Assembly: GCF_900156825.1 (NCBI RefSeq)
Contig: NZ_FTOV01000006.1
Location: 62,001 to 126,000, forward strand
Reading direction: 5' to 3'
DNA: 64,000 nucleotides
From: Chryseobacterium gambrini
GTDB lineage: Bacteria > Bacteroidota > Bacteroidia > Flavobacteriales > Weeksellaceae
The notes beneath the pieces are model-generated. The model ran no database searches. It worked only from the letters and a program-made list of their open reading frames with translations, and was not told the DNA's origin. The translations under genes and the position numbers were made by a program. Position 1 is the stretch's first letter; every line of letters begins with the position of its first letter. Positions 8,166 to 16,158 of the stretch are shown piece by piece.

Positions 8166-8777
8166 TCAATTGAGTAGAAAATTTTTAATGATGATTTCTC
8201 CCTGCGGAGTAAGAATGCTTTCCGGATGAAACTGTACGCCATGAACATCATATTTTTTGTGCTGTAACGCCATAATCATTCCATCTTTGTCTACTGCGGT
8301 AATTTCCAGTTCTTCCGGTAAATCTTCGCGGTTAACAACCCAACTGTGGTATCTTCCGACTTCAATTCCGCTGGATAAATTTTTAAAAATTTTGGTGTCT
8401 TCTTTTACGAAATCTGCGGAAGTTGCCACTCCATGAAAAATTTCGGAAAGATTGGTTAAACTTCCTCCAAAAGCTTCTGCAATCGCCTGCTGACCGAGAC
8501 ATACGCCTAAAATGCTTTTGGTAGGAGCGTATTCCTTAATCAGATCCAGTAAAATTCCGGCTTCTTCCGGAATTCCGGGACCGGGTGAAAGTACTATTTT
8601 ATCGTACTGATCGATTTCTTCCAGACTGATCTGGTCATTCTTTACCACATCTACTTTGGTATCCAAAACTCTCTCGATAATCTGAACCAGATTGTAGGTA
8701 AAGCTGTCGTAGTTATCGAATACAAGAACTTTAGCTGATGGCTTTTGGTTGTTTGTTGATGGTTCTGTATTATTCAT
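8166..8777 (-). CDS. trpG: anthranilate synthase component II (glutamine amidotransferase)
   Basis: TrpG hydrolyses glutamine and passes ammonia to TrpE. The 203-residue class I amidotransferase has the nucleophile Cys in LGVCLGQQAIAEAFGG and the His/Glu pair in HGVQFHPESILT. The core begins KVLVFDNYDSFTYNLV at residue 16. The first 15 residues (rich in Asn, Thr, Ser, Pro) look like an unstructured tail, and no closer ATG exists. The same subunit may also serve a PabB partner, which is not in this window. Confidence 0.96.
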   Translation of the reverse strand: MNNTEPSTNNQKPSAKVLVFDNYDSFTYNLVQIIERVLDTKVDVVKNDQISLEEIDQYDKIVLSPGPGIPEEAGILLDLIKEYAPTKSILGVCLGQQAIAEAFGGSLTNLSEIFHGVATSADFVKEDTKIFKNLSSGIEVGRYHSWVVNREDLPEELEITAVDKDGMIMALQHKKYDVHGVQFHPESILTPQGEIIIKNFLLN

Positions 8778-8934
8778 TTTTATTTTTTTCTGTAATAATT
8801 AATAAATCCGTTTAGCAATTTTTTGCAAAGGATTAAAACTTCTTCTTTTAGACAATTTTAAGTTGGATCATAAATTAAATTTGATAGTTTTCTGGATTCA
8901 GTCCAGACATCTAAATTCTGTCAACTAGACTCAA

Positions 8935-10359
8935 TCAACTATTCACTAATTTCTCCGCTTTTTCCACTGCTTTTTTCAGGGCATTCAGTTTATTGTTTAC
9001 TTCCTGAAGCTCACTTTCGGGGTTGGATTTTGCTACAAGTCCGGCTCCTGCCTGATAATACAGCGTATTGTTTTTGCTTAAAAAAGTCCGGATCATAATT
9101 GCCTGATTGCAGTCTCCGTTCAGACCAATCATTCCGATGCAACCGCCATAATATCCTCTGGAATCTTTTTCATACTGGTTAATTAACTGCAACGCTCTGT
9201 GTTTCGGGGCTCCGCTTAAAGTTCCCTGCGGAAAAGTTGTTGCCACCATTTCGAAAGGATTTACATTTTCCTGCAGATCCGCTGTCACTTCGCTTACCAT
9301 GTGGATAACGTGAGAGAAAAGCTGTATTTCCTTTAATTTGGTTACCGTTACATTTTTTCCGAGCTTTCCAAGATCATTCCTTGCAAGATCAACAAGCATC
9401 GTGTGTTCTGCATTTTCTTTTTCATCGTTTTTTAAATTTTCGATAGACTGGAGATCGGTTTCAAAATGTCCTGTTCTTTTGAATGTTCCGGCAATCGGAT
9501 GAATAACGGCTTTGTTGTTTTTGATGATTAACTGGCTTTCAGGGCTTGAACCGAAGAGTTTGTAATTGCCATAATCGAAGAAAAATAAATAAGGGGAAGG
9601 ATTGATGTTTCTTAATGCACGGTAGACATTGAATTCATCTCCTTTAAATTTCTGCTGAAATCTTCTGCTGAGTACCAATTGAAAGACATCGCCTCTCATG
9701 CAGTGTTTCTGGGCTGTTTTTACGAGTTCAATATATTCTTCATCCGTAATATTAGAAGTTTCTGCTCCTTCTTTTTCGAAAGGATAAATTACGGAATTCA
9801 GATTCTTGATTAAGCTTTCAAGAAGGTAAAATTCAGATTTTACACCTTCCATCTGATTTTCAATAATATGCATTTCATCATTGTAATGATTGATGGCAAT
9901 AACATATTGATATAATCGGTAACGAAGAATCGGGATTTCAACTTCGGGACTTTGCGCTTTGAACTGAATATTTTCAAAAAACTGAACCGCCTCGAAACTG
10001 GTATATCCGAAAAGACTTTGTGCCGTCTGTTCTATAGGATCTGCCGTTTTTTCGCATTCGAAAAGATCTGAGAAATTCTGAAAAACATCTTCAATTTTAT
10101 TTTCAATGATAAATTGTTTTACAGGTTCCTGTCCCGGAAGCTTTATTTCAAAATCATTTAAATTTTTAATTTCAATTCCTGCAATCGCATTGATGGCAAT
10201 GAAGGAGAAGTTATTATCGATATTTTTAGAATCTGAGCTTTCCAGAAGAATAGTATCTCTGAATTTGTCGCGAATCTGCAGATAGATATTCATCGGAGTC
10301 TGAAGATCTCCGAGTGTTTTTTTGGAAACGGTTTTTATTTTTATCTTTTTACTGAACAT
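8935..10359 (-). CDS. trpE: anthranilate synthase component I
   Basis: TrpE converts chorismate to anthranilate with ammonia from TrpG. The 474-residue chorismate-binding enzyme has the signatures GDVFQLVLSRRF, SPSPYLFFFDYGNYKLFGSSPE, HPIAGTFKRTG, DLARNDLGK and ATTFPQGTLSGAPKHRALQLI. The N-terminal ILLESSD motif resembles the tryptophan feedback site LLES. It is the first structural gene of the operon and is preceded by the leader peptide and attenuator at 10384-10535. Expression is therefore likely set by charged tRNA-Trp, and the enzyme by tryptophan itself. Confidence 0.97.
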   Translation of the reverse strand: MFSKKIKIKTVSKKTLGDLQTPMNIYLQIRDKFRDTILLESSDSKNIDNNFSFIAINAIAGIEIKNLNDFEIKLPGQEPVKQFIIENKIEDVFQNFSDLFECEKTADPIEQTAQSLFGYTSFEAVQFFENIQFKAQSPEVEIPILRYRLYQYVIAINHYNDEMHIIENQMEGVKSEFYLLESLIKNLNSVIYPFEKEGAETSNITDEEYIELVKTAQKHCMRGDVFQLVLSRRFQQKFKGDEFNVYRALRNINPSPYLFFFDYGNYKLFGSSPESQLIIKNNKAVIHPIAGTFKRTGHFETDLQSIENLKNDEKENAEHTMLVDLARNDLGKLGKNVTVTKLKEIQLFSHVIHMVSEVTADLQENVNPFEMVATTFPQGTLSGAPKHRALQLINQYEKDSRGYYGGCIGMIGLNGDCNQAIMIRTFLSKNNTLYYQAGAGLVAKSNPESELQEVNNKLNALKKAVEKAEKLVNS

Positions 10360-10383
10360 TGCAGTTGAATTTTAAAATGGATG

Positions 10384-10422
10384 AAACAAAAAAAGACTTC
10401 AACGGATTACGTCAAAGTCTTT
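10384..10422 (-). terminator. trp attenuator terminator
   Basis: Arms AAGTCTTT (10415-10422) and AAAGACTT (10392-10399), extended by ACG/CGT (10402-10404 and 10410-10412). The hairpin is followed on the minus strand by a run of T just before trpE. The competing antiterminator pairs AGACTTTGACG (complement of 10410-10420) with CGTCGGGTCT (complement of 10483-10492) using two 4-bp blocks and G-T pairs between them. That is the mutually exclusive arrangement expected of transcription attenuation. Confidence 0.85.
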
Positions 10423-10460
10423 ATTATTTGTTATAAATTATTTCTGTTGGTTGTTTAGCA

Positions 10461-10535
10461 TTAACAACATGACAATAACATCAGACCCGACGAAGAGTTT
10501 GAATGCCACCACCACATATTTTTGTTGTTAACCAT
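10461..10535 (-). CDS. trpL: trp operon leader peptide with three consecutive Trp codons
   Basis: A 24-residue reading frame upstream of trpE, too short for ordinary gene finding. Residues 8-10 are Trp-Trp-Trp (TGG TGG TGG, complement of 10506-10514). The start begins ATG GTT AAC AAC and the frame ends TGT TGT TAA. Ribosome stalling at the Trp codons when tRNA-Trp is uncharged would leave CGTCGGGTCT (13 bases further on) free to form the antiterminator. TTAACAACA just after the start codon can pair with TGTTGTTAA at the stop codon (10523-10531 with 10461-10469), giving an alternative fold when the frame is not translated. The promoter box ends 4 bases before the ATG, so the message is predicted to be leaderless or nearly so. 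Confidence 0.9.
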   Translation of the reverse strand: MVNNKNMWWWHSNSSSGLMLLSCC

Positions 10536-10539
10536 AGTA

Positions 10540-10572
10540 CAAATGTATATAATTTTTTTAATATGAAAACAA
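10540..10572 (-). promoter_or_regulatory. trp operon promoter
   Basis: On the minus strand TTG (10570-10572) and TACATTTG (10540-10547) are separated by 22 bases, a good fit to the Bacteroidota TTG / TAnnTTTG promoter. The -7 box ends 4 bases before the leader-peptide ATG. Confidence 0.75.
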
Positions 10573-10596
10573 AAAAATTATGAAATTAAAAAAAAC

Positions 10597-10721
10597 TTTT
10601 ATGGTTGTCCGCAATTTGTCATCATTAAAAAACCTTTGAGTTCTTTGCTGAGTGAAACGCCTTTGCGAACCCAAAAACAGTTGGCATATAAAAGAATCTT
10701 AGCGAAATCTTTGCGTTAAAA
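10597..10721. repeat. 123-bp intergenic repeat, copy B (inverted partner at 5523)
   Basis: Near-identical reverse complement of 5523-5645. It ends about 25 bp upstream of the trp promoter -33 box. With copy A it brackets trpEGDCF as a pair of inverted repeats about 5 kb apart. Confidence 0.85.
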
Positions 10722-10867
10722 AGCAATATGATTAATAACAGATCATCAAAAAACTTAATCTGAAAACTGATGACTTTCACTAATCAGAAAAATCTTTTAG
10801 CAGAAAAAAATTAATGAAATATCTTTAAAAATGGAGGTTTATCATAAGTTTGAAACTTTATTTTTTA

Positions 10868-10875
10868 TATTTTTG
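10868..10875 (+). promoter_or_regulatory. -7 promoter box for the cytochrome c gene cluster
   Basis: TATTTTTG, 22 bases before the ATG at 10898. A TTTG at 10849-10852 may act as the -33 box, but the 15-base spacing is short. Confidence 0.45.
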
Positions 10876-10897
10876 TCTAAATTTTATAGAAAAAATA

Positions 10898-11119
10898 ATG
10901 AAAAAAGTATTAGCAATCGCGTTTATCGGTGGTTTATTGGCAGCTAGCTGCTCTAAAAAGCCAAATCATGACTTACAGGACAGCAACACGATGTTGCCAG
11001 AGCCGGATGCTCCAACTGTGGTGGATTCTACTGCCAAAAAAACTGAAGCAGCAAAAGTAAATGCCGCAGAATCTCTTCCTGCAGCTGAAGCTAAAGCAGA
11101 TACTCTTACAAAAAAATAA
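10898..11119 (+). CDS. small Ala/Lys/Glu-rich lipoprotein
   Basis: A 73-residue lipoprotein. The ATG at 10898 gives a signal peptide ending LLAASC (lipid Cys at residue 18); the longer in-frame start lacks any such signal. After the Cys the chain is a low-complexity tail rich in Ala, Lys, Glu, Asp and Pro with no fold I recognise. Its stop codon shares one base with the start of the following cytochrome c lipoprotein, so the two are translationally coupled and may sit together in the periplasmic face of a membrane. Function unknown. Confidence 0.75.
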   Translation: MKKVLAIAFIGGLLAASCSKKPNHDLQDSNTMLPEPDAPTVVDSTAKKTEAAKVNAAESLPAAEAKADTLTKK

Positions 11120-11493
11120 TGAAAAATCTGTTTTTGACAGGATGTCTGGCAATGCTGATGTTTTCCTGTTCCAAAAAAGAAAATACACCTGTTGATGCGG
11201 CTTCCCCTGAAGCTACATCAATGAATGAACCGGCGAAAAGTAATCTTTCCGGCGACAAAATTATTGAAACGCTGGACTGTTCCGGATGTCATGCGGTGAA
11301 TGAAAGAATGATAGGACCTTCTTATCAGGAAATAGCGGATAAGTATTCTGAAAAGGATGCAGAAATGCTCGCTTCCAAGATTATAGAAGGCGGAAGCGGA
11401 GTTTGGGGAGGCGTTCCGATGTCTCCACATCCACAGGTATCGAAAGAAGATGCCAAAAAAATGGTACAGTATATTTTAAGTCTGAAAAAATAA
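11119..11493 (+). CDS. cytochrome c family lipoprotein (c551/c552-like)
   Basis: A 124-residue monohaem cytochrome anchored by a lipobox (LMFSC, residues 13-17). The haem site is CSGCH, and the likely distal Met ligand is in VPMSPHPQVS. The pattern MIGPSYQEIADKY and the C-terminal helix AKKMVQYILSLKK are typical of small class I cytochromes such as c551/c552. It probably carries electrons on the periplasmic side of the inner membrane or on the outer membrane. It is co-transcribed with the preceding small lipoprotein and followed immediately by rlmF. Confidence 0.88.
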   Translation: MKNLFLTGCLAMLMFSCSKKENTPVDAASPEATSMNEPAKSNLSGDKIIETLDCSGCHAVNERMIGPSYQEIADKYSEKDAEMLASKIIEGGSGVWGGVPMSPHPQVSKEDAKKMVQYILSLKK

Positions 11494-11496
11494 TTG

Positions 11497-12426
11497 ATGA
11501 CTGAAAAGTCTGCTTTACATCCAAGAAATTTGCATCGTGATCCTTATGATTTCGAACAGCTTATTTCCTGTGTACCGGAATTAAAACATTATGTTTTTGT
11601 GAACGCTTATCAAAGTGTAACAATAAATTTCAGTCTTCCGAAGGCTGTAAAATTGCTGAACAAAGCTTTGTTGTTACACTTTTATAAGGTTCAGGATTGG
11701 GATATTCCCGAGGGTAATCTCTGTCCTCCGATTCCCGGAAGGGCAGATTACATTCACTATATTGCCGATTTAATCGGTGAAAAAAATCCTCAGAATTCTG
11801 ATATTAAAGGACTGGATATCGGGACAGGAGCAAATCTTGTCTATCCTTTAATTGCCCACCGTTCTTACGGATGGAAAATGACGGGAACTGATATTAATGA
11901 CAATTCCTTGAAAAATGCAGAATATATTTTAAGTCAGAATCCGGATTTATTACCTTTTATACATCTGAAAAAACAGCCGGAACCTGAACATATTTTCAAA
12001 AATATTATTGATAAAGAAGATCGTTTTGTATTTTCGATGTGCAATCCGCCTTTTCATGATTCCGAAGAATCTGCCATGAAAGGGAATTTCAGAAAGACAA
12101 AAAATCTTAAAAAATCTACGGTTAAAAAACCATTGCTGAACTTTGGAGGACAACAGTCGGAATTATGGTGTGAAGGCGGAGAACTGGCATTCATTACAAA
12201 TATGATTCGCGAAAGTGCTCTGTATTCATCTCAGGTTTTATGGTTTACCTGTCTTGTTTCCAAAAAAGAGAACCTCAGTAAATTAACATTCCTTTTAAAG
12301 AAAATAAAAGCAGTCGATTTCAGGATTATCGAAATGTCTCAGGGACAGAAAATCAGCCGTATACTGGCTTGGACCTTTGTTGATCTTAATAAGCATAAAG
12401 ACTGGTTTTTGAAGTCAAAAATATAA
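11497..12426 (+). CDS. rlmF: 23S rRNA (adenine(1618)-N6)-methyltransferase
   Basis: RlmF methylates A1618 of 23S rRNA with S-adenosylmethionine. The 309-residue protein shows the family opening LHPRNLHRDPYDFEQL, the SAM motif LDIGTGANLVYPL, GTDINDNSLKNA, and the catalytic N6-adenine motif NPPF (CNPPFHDSEESA). The ATG at 11497 is chosen; a TTG at 11494 directly abuts the preceding stop codon and would add one residue. It is probably read from the cytochrome gene's transcript. Confidence 0.93.
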   Translation: MTEKSALHPRNLHRDPYDFEQLISCVPELKHYVFVNAYQSVTINFSLPKAVKLLNKALLLHFYKVQDWDIPEGNLCPPIPGRADYIHYIADLIGEKNPQNSDIKGLDIGTGANLVYPLIAHRSYGWKMTGTDINDNSLKNAEYILSQNPDLLPFIHLKKQPEPEHIFKNIIDKEDRFVFSMCNPPFHDSEESAMKGNFRKTKNLKKSTVKKPLLNFGGQQSELWCEGGELAFITNMIRESALYSSQVLWFTCLVSKKENLSKLTFLLKKIKAVDFRIIEMSQGQKISRILAWTFVDLNKHKDWFLKSKI

Positions 12427-12674
12427 ATGTCCTACATTATATTTGTAAAGCGTTTTAATATTGTGTTTTTAGAACAAATTTCTTTACAATATCTGCGGTT
12501 GAGTATTCTGTCCATGCAAAATATCAAGCCTGTTGTTTTCGGTAGATAAACTTGGTATCGGTTTGACGCTGTCTGCTAATTTAGCAGCCGAATTGATCTG
12601 TGACTGTATATAATAATGTATTACAGTATAAAATATTTGCTTCAACTTTAAAGCAGAATTTTATAAATAATCAC

Positions 12675-12682
12675 TAAATTTG
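12675..12682 (+). promoter_or_regulatory. -7 promoter box of lysS
   Basis: TAAATTTG, 22 bases before the lysS ATG. No clear -33 TTG is seen at 17-23 bases. The 278-bp gap upstream holds no other gene. Confidence 0.5.
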
Positions 12683-12704
12683 TACGCTTTTAGAAAAATA
12701 AGAA

Positions 12705-14402
12705 ATGCAATTATCAGAACAAGAAATCATTAGAAGAGAAAAGCTGAATAAGCTTGTTGAAATGGGGATTAATGCATTCCCGGCGGATGAATACATCATT
12801 ACAGATACTACAGAGTCTATAAAACAGGATTTCGCAGAAAGTAAACAGGTGAAGATCGCGGGAAGACTGATGTCGCGAAGAATTCAGGGAAAAGCTTCTT
12901 TTGCTGAGTTGCAGGATTCTACTGGAAGAATTCAGGTGTATTTTAACAGGGATGAGATCTGTACAGGAGAAGATAAAACGTTATATAATGAAGTGTACAA
13001 ACATCTTTTGGATATCGGAGACATTATCGGAATTGAAGGTGAACTGTTTACAACACAGGTAGGAGAGAAGACGGTTTTGGTGAAAAATTTCACCCTGTTA
13101 ACGAAATCTCTAAGACCGCTTCCACAGGCAAAAACCGATGAAAACGGTGTTGTTCACGATGCATTTAATGATCCGGAACTAAGATACAGACAGCGTTATG
13201 TAGATTTAACCGTAAATCCTCAAATTAAGGAAGTTTTCGTAAAAAGAACAAAACTGTTCAATGCGATGAGAACATTCTTCAATGATGCAGGATATTTTGA
13301 GGTTGAAACTCCGATCTTGCAGGCAATTCCGGGAGGAGCTGCTGCAAGACCTTTCATTACGCATCACAATGCTTTGGATATTCCTTTATATTTAAGAATT
13401 GCCAACGAATTGTATCTGAAAAGATTGATCGTGGGTGGTTTTGACGGGGTTTACGAATTCTCCAAAAACTTCAGAAATGAAGGAATGGACAGAACCCATA
13501 ATCCGGAATTTACCGCAATGGAAATTTATGTAGCGTACAAAGACTACAACTGGATGATGGATTTCACGGAGAAGTTATTAGAGTTCTGTGCTATTCAGGT
13601 AAACGGAACAACAAAAGCTACTTTCGGGGAATATGAAGTGGATTTCAAAGCGCCTTACCAGAGAATTTCTATGACGGATGCGATCCTGAAATTTACAGGA
13701 TTCGATATCACCGGAAAAACAGAACAGGAATTATTCGATTTTGCGAAATCTATCGGAATTGATGTGAATGAAACGATGGGGAAAGGAAAATTAATTGATG
13801 AAATTTTTGGTGAAAAATGCGAAGGAAACTTTATTCAGCCAACTTTCATTACAGATTATCCGATCGAAATGTCACCGCTTACGAAAAAACACAGAAGCAA
13901 AGAAGGTTTAACCGAGCGTTTTGAACTGATGGTTTGCGGAAAAGAAATCGCCAATGCGTATTCTGAGCTTAATGATCCGATTGACCAGAGAGAGCGTTTT
14001 GAAGAGCAGTTAAAATTATCCGAAAAAGGAGATGATGAGGCAGGACAGTTTATTGATGAAGATTTCTTAAGAGCGCTGGAATACGGAATGCCGCCAACTT
14101 CCGGTTTAGGAATCGGAATGGACAGATTAATTATGTTCCTTACGAATAACGCATCCATTCAGGAAGTTTTATTCTTCCCTCAGATGAGACCTGAAAAAGC
14201 AGTTCCTCAAATTGAACTGGGTGAAGATGAAAAAGTAATTCTTGAAATCTTAAAATCAGGAGAACAGATTGCTTTGGCAGAAGTGAAAGAGCAATCTCAA
14301 CTTTCAGGAAAGAAATGGGACAAAGCTTCCAAAACTTTAACGAAAAATAACCTCGTGAAAGTAGATAAAATTGATGAGGTTCTTTTGATGAAACTGGTTT
14401 AA
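12705..14402 (+). CDS. lysS: lysyl-tRNA synthetase (class II)
   Basis: LysRS charges tRNA-Lys. At 565 residues it is longer than the usual 500. An N-terminal OB-fold anticodon domain (about residues 55-145) precedes the class II catalytic domain. Motif 2 is FRNEGMDRTHNPEFTAMEIY and motif 3 GLGIGMDRLIMFLT. The extra C-terminal 65 residues after QMRPEKAVPQ form a small domain (VILEILKSGEQIALAEVKEQSQLSG by position 505-530) that looks like a winged helix. Such an extension is common in this group, to my knowledge, but I cannot assign it a role. Confidence 0.96.
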   Translation: MQLSEQEIIRREKLNKLVEMGINAFPADEYIITDTTESIKQDFAESKQVKIAGRLMSRRIQGKASFAELQDSTGRIQVYFNRDEICTGEDKTLYNEVYKHLLDIGDIIGIEGELFTTQVGEKTVLVKNFTLLTKSLRPLPQAKTDENGVVHDAFNDPELRYRQRYVDLTVNPQIKEVFVKRTKLFNAMRTFFNDAGYFEVETPILQAIPGGAAARPFITHHNALDIPLYLRIANELYLKRLIVGGFDGVYEFSKNFRNEGMDRTHNPEFTAMEIYVAYKDYNWMMDFTEKLLEFCAIQVNGTTKATFGEYEVDFKAPYQRISMTDAILKFTGFDITGKTEQELFDFAKSIGIDVNETMGKGKLIDEIFGEKCEGNFIQPTFITDYPIEMSPLTKKHRSKEGLTERFELMVCGKEIANAYSELNDPIDQRERFEEQLKLSEKGDDEAGQFIDEDFLRALEYGMPPTSGLGIGMDRLIMFLTNNASIQEVLFFPQMRPEKAVPQIELGEDEKVILEILKSGEQIALAEVKEQSQLSGKKWDKASKTLTKNNLVKVDKIDEVLLMKLV

Positions 14403-14423
14403 GATTTTACCGTTTAAAATAAT

Positions 14424-14452
14424 ATAAGGTCGTCTCAGGACGATCTTTTTTA
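14424..14452 (+). terminator. terminator of lysS
   Basis: A near-perfect hairpin around AGGTCGTC and GACGATCT with a short loop, followed by six T. It begins about 25 bp after the lysS stop. Confidence 0.75.
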
Positions 14453-14486
14453 TTATATTCAAAAACTTTTTAAAAAATTAAAACTA

Positions 14487-15227
14487 ATGATTAAAAAAAT
14501 TAAAGTTAATCAGACGATTCCTATATATTCTAGCCATGATGAAAACTCAAAAACCGAAAGTTTTTTGCAAGAGGGAGATATTGTTGAATTTAATCGCGAA
14601 AAAAGAAGGGACGGTATTGATTGGTTTGAGATTATTTTGAACAGAAAAAATTACTTTATAAAAAAAGATTCTTCAAAGTTTTCTTTATTAAAAAGAGTCA
14701 AACTTATTGATGATGCTTGTACCATTGTATTCTTTGAATCTAAAGCCGGAGAAAAATATACTTTTGGTGAAGTATTTACGGTTCATTCGCTTGAAGGTAT
14801 GAATCAGGGGTGTATTAAAGTGAAAAGAATTTTTGATCATGCGCAACAAGAGAAATACATTAATCTGTATTATGATATAAACAAGGTTAATATTTCTAAA
14901 AGGATTTTTGCAAAAGGAGAAGAAATCATAATTACCAATAAGATAGGAATGTTTACTGAGGTTTTATATGGCAAAAAGACAGGATATATTTTGTCTGATA
15001 TTGCTTATTATGAACCGAAAAATTGGTGGATGGTAGCCGTTGTTTCTGTAGTTGGTTTATTTATGATGGTTGGCTTAATATATGGTGCTATATCTTCAGG
15101 CTGGGTTGTGAAAGGGTCTTTCTTAGCCATTCCGGTAATCATTGTATCTGCAATCATTATTGTTTTTATAAAAGGGATTTTGACAATTATTAATCTTGTT
15201 GTTGAAAATATTAGAAAAAGATTGTAA
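14487..15227 (+). CDS. hypothetical protein with SH3-like N-terminus and C-terminal membrane segments
   Basis: A 246-residue protein of unknown function. Residues 1-70 (VNQTIPIYSSHDENSKTESFLQ onward, then GDIVEF) have the short-strand rhythm of bacterial SH3-like domains, with a second similar stretch at about 135-170 ending KTGYILSDIAYYEP. Two hydrophobic segments follow (about 180-205 and 210-235), so the soluble part is probably anchored by a C-terminal hairpin. The codons are more A/T-rich than those of lysS upstream. No partner gene is apparent. Confidence 0.75.
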   Translation: MIKKIKVNQTIPIYSSHDENSKTESFLQEGDIVEFNREKRRDGIDWFEIILNRKNYFIKKDSSKFSLLKRVKLIDDACTIVFFESKAGEKYTFGEVFTVHSLEGMNQGCIKVKRIFDHAQQEKYINLYYDINKVNISKRIFAKGEEIIITNKIGMFTEVLYGKKTGYILSDIAYYEPKNWWMVAVVSVVGLFMMVGLIYGAISSGWVVKGSFLAIPVIIVSAIIIVFIKGILTIINLVVENIRKRL

Positions 15228-15285
15228 TTTTTTACTGTAAAAACTATTTCTGTACAATTTCCGTTATTAATAAAAACTAAATGAG

Positions 15286-16104
15286 ATGAGAATTCTTATC
15301 GTCCTTATTTTTCTGTTCGTCAATGTGAAAGCTCAGATGCTTAGTTCTGTTTATTTCGAGTACAATAGTTCTAAACTGACGAAAGAATCGCAGAAAAAGC
15401 TTGACAGTCTGGCGCAGTTGAGAAGCAATCTGAAATTCAGAATTTTTGGAAATTGTGATATTTCCGGAACTTCGGAATACAATAAAAAGCTGTCTGAAAA
15501 TCGCGCTAATGCGGTTAATCAATATTTACAGTCAAAAGTCGGAAATAATATCAAACTGGAAAGTGTAGTAGGATTGGGAAAAGAAAAACCCATCAATGAC
15601 AACAGTACCGAAGAATTGCGCGGTAAAAACAGAAGGGTAGATGTATTTATTGATCGGGTGATGATTGCCGGAGAAATACATTCGGGGAAAACCTTTGAGA
15701 GCTTTTTCAGCAAAAAAGTTTCAGAAATGAAAATCGGAGAAACTTTTTCTTTGCCGAATGTTAATTTTATCGGAGGTCGCCACGTATGGCTGCCAAAAGG
15801 AAATAGTGTATTGATGCAGTTAGCGGAAATTTTAAAAAATAATCCGACAATCGAAGTAGAATTGCAGGGACATATCTGCTGTGATTATGACAATTTCGAC
15901 GGTGAAGATTTAGATTTGAAAACATTTAACCTATCTTGGACGAGAGCCAATGCCATCAAAGAATTTCTGGAAAAACAGGGAATTGCTTCCACGCGCATCA
16001 AAGCAACCGGAATGGGACATCTCAATCCTGTTGTTTATCCCGAAAGAAAGGAAGAGGATTTCATGAAGAACAGGAGGGTGGAAATTGTTTTACTTAAAAA
16101 ATAG
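15286..16104 (+). CDS. OmpA-family protein with two OmpA-like domains
   Basis: A 272-residue exported protein (signal peptide 1-16, ending VKAQ). It has two peptidoglycan-binding OmpA-like modules in tandem. The first, about residues 20-122, shows YFEYNSSKLTKES, LSENRANAVNQYL and GKNRRVDVFI. The second, about 140-272, shows WTRANAIKEFLEKQGI, ATGMGHLNPV and KNRRVEIVLL. There is no beta-barrel or TonB-box region, so it is likely a periplasmic cell-wall tether. The second module has an insertion with CC and several acidic residues between its first strand and helix. Confidence 0.85.
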   Translation: MRILIVLIFLFVNVKAQMLSSVYFEYNSSKLTKESQKKLDSLAQLRSNLKFRIFGNCDISGTSEYNKKLSENRANAVNQYLQSKVGNNIKLESVVGLGKEKPINDNSTEELRGKNRRVDVFIDRVMIAGEIHSGKTFESFFSKKVSEMKIGETFSLPNVNFIGGRHVWLPKGNSVLMQLAEILKNNPTIEVELQGHICCDYDNFDGEDLDLKTFNLSWTRANAIKEFLEKQGIASTRIKATGMGHLNPVVYPERKEEDFMKNRRVEIVLLKK

Positions 16105-16112
16105 ATTACAAG

Positions 16113-16141
16113 GTTTCGGCGCAGCTTTGCTGCGCCGAAAC
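16113..16141. terminator. bidirectional hairpin terminator between ompA-like gene and cydB
   Basis: Perfect 13-bp GC-rich arms (16113-16125 and 16129-16141) with a TTT loop, nine bases after the plus-strand stop and 17 bases before the convergent cydB stop. It belongs with the other perfect short-loop hairpins in this window (30455, 31931, 44674, 51368, 56092). Confidence 0.8.
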
Positions 16142-16158
16142 TATTATACCTTATAAAA

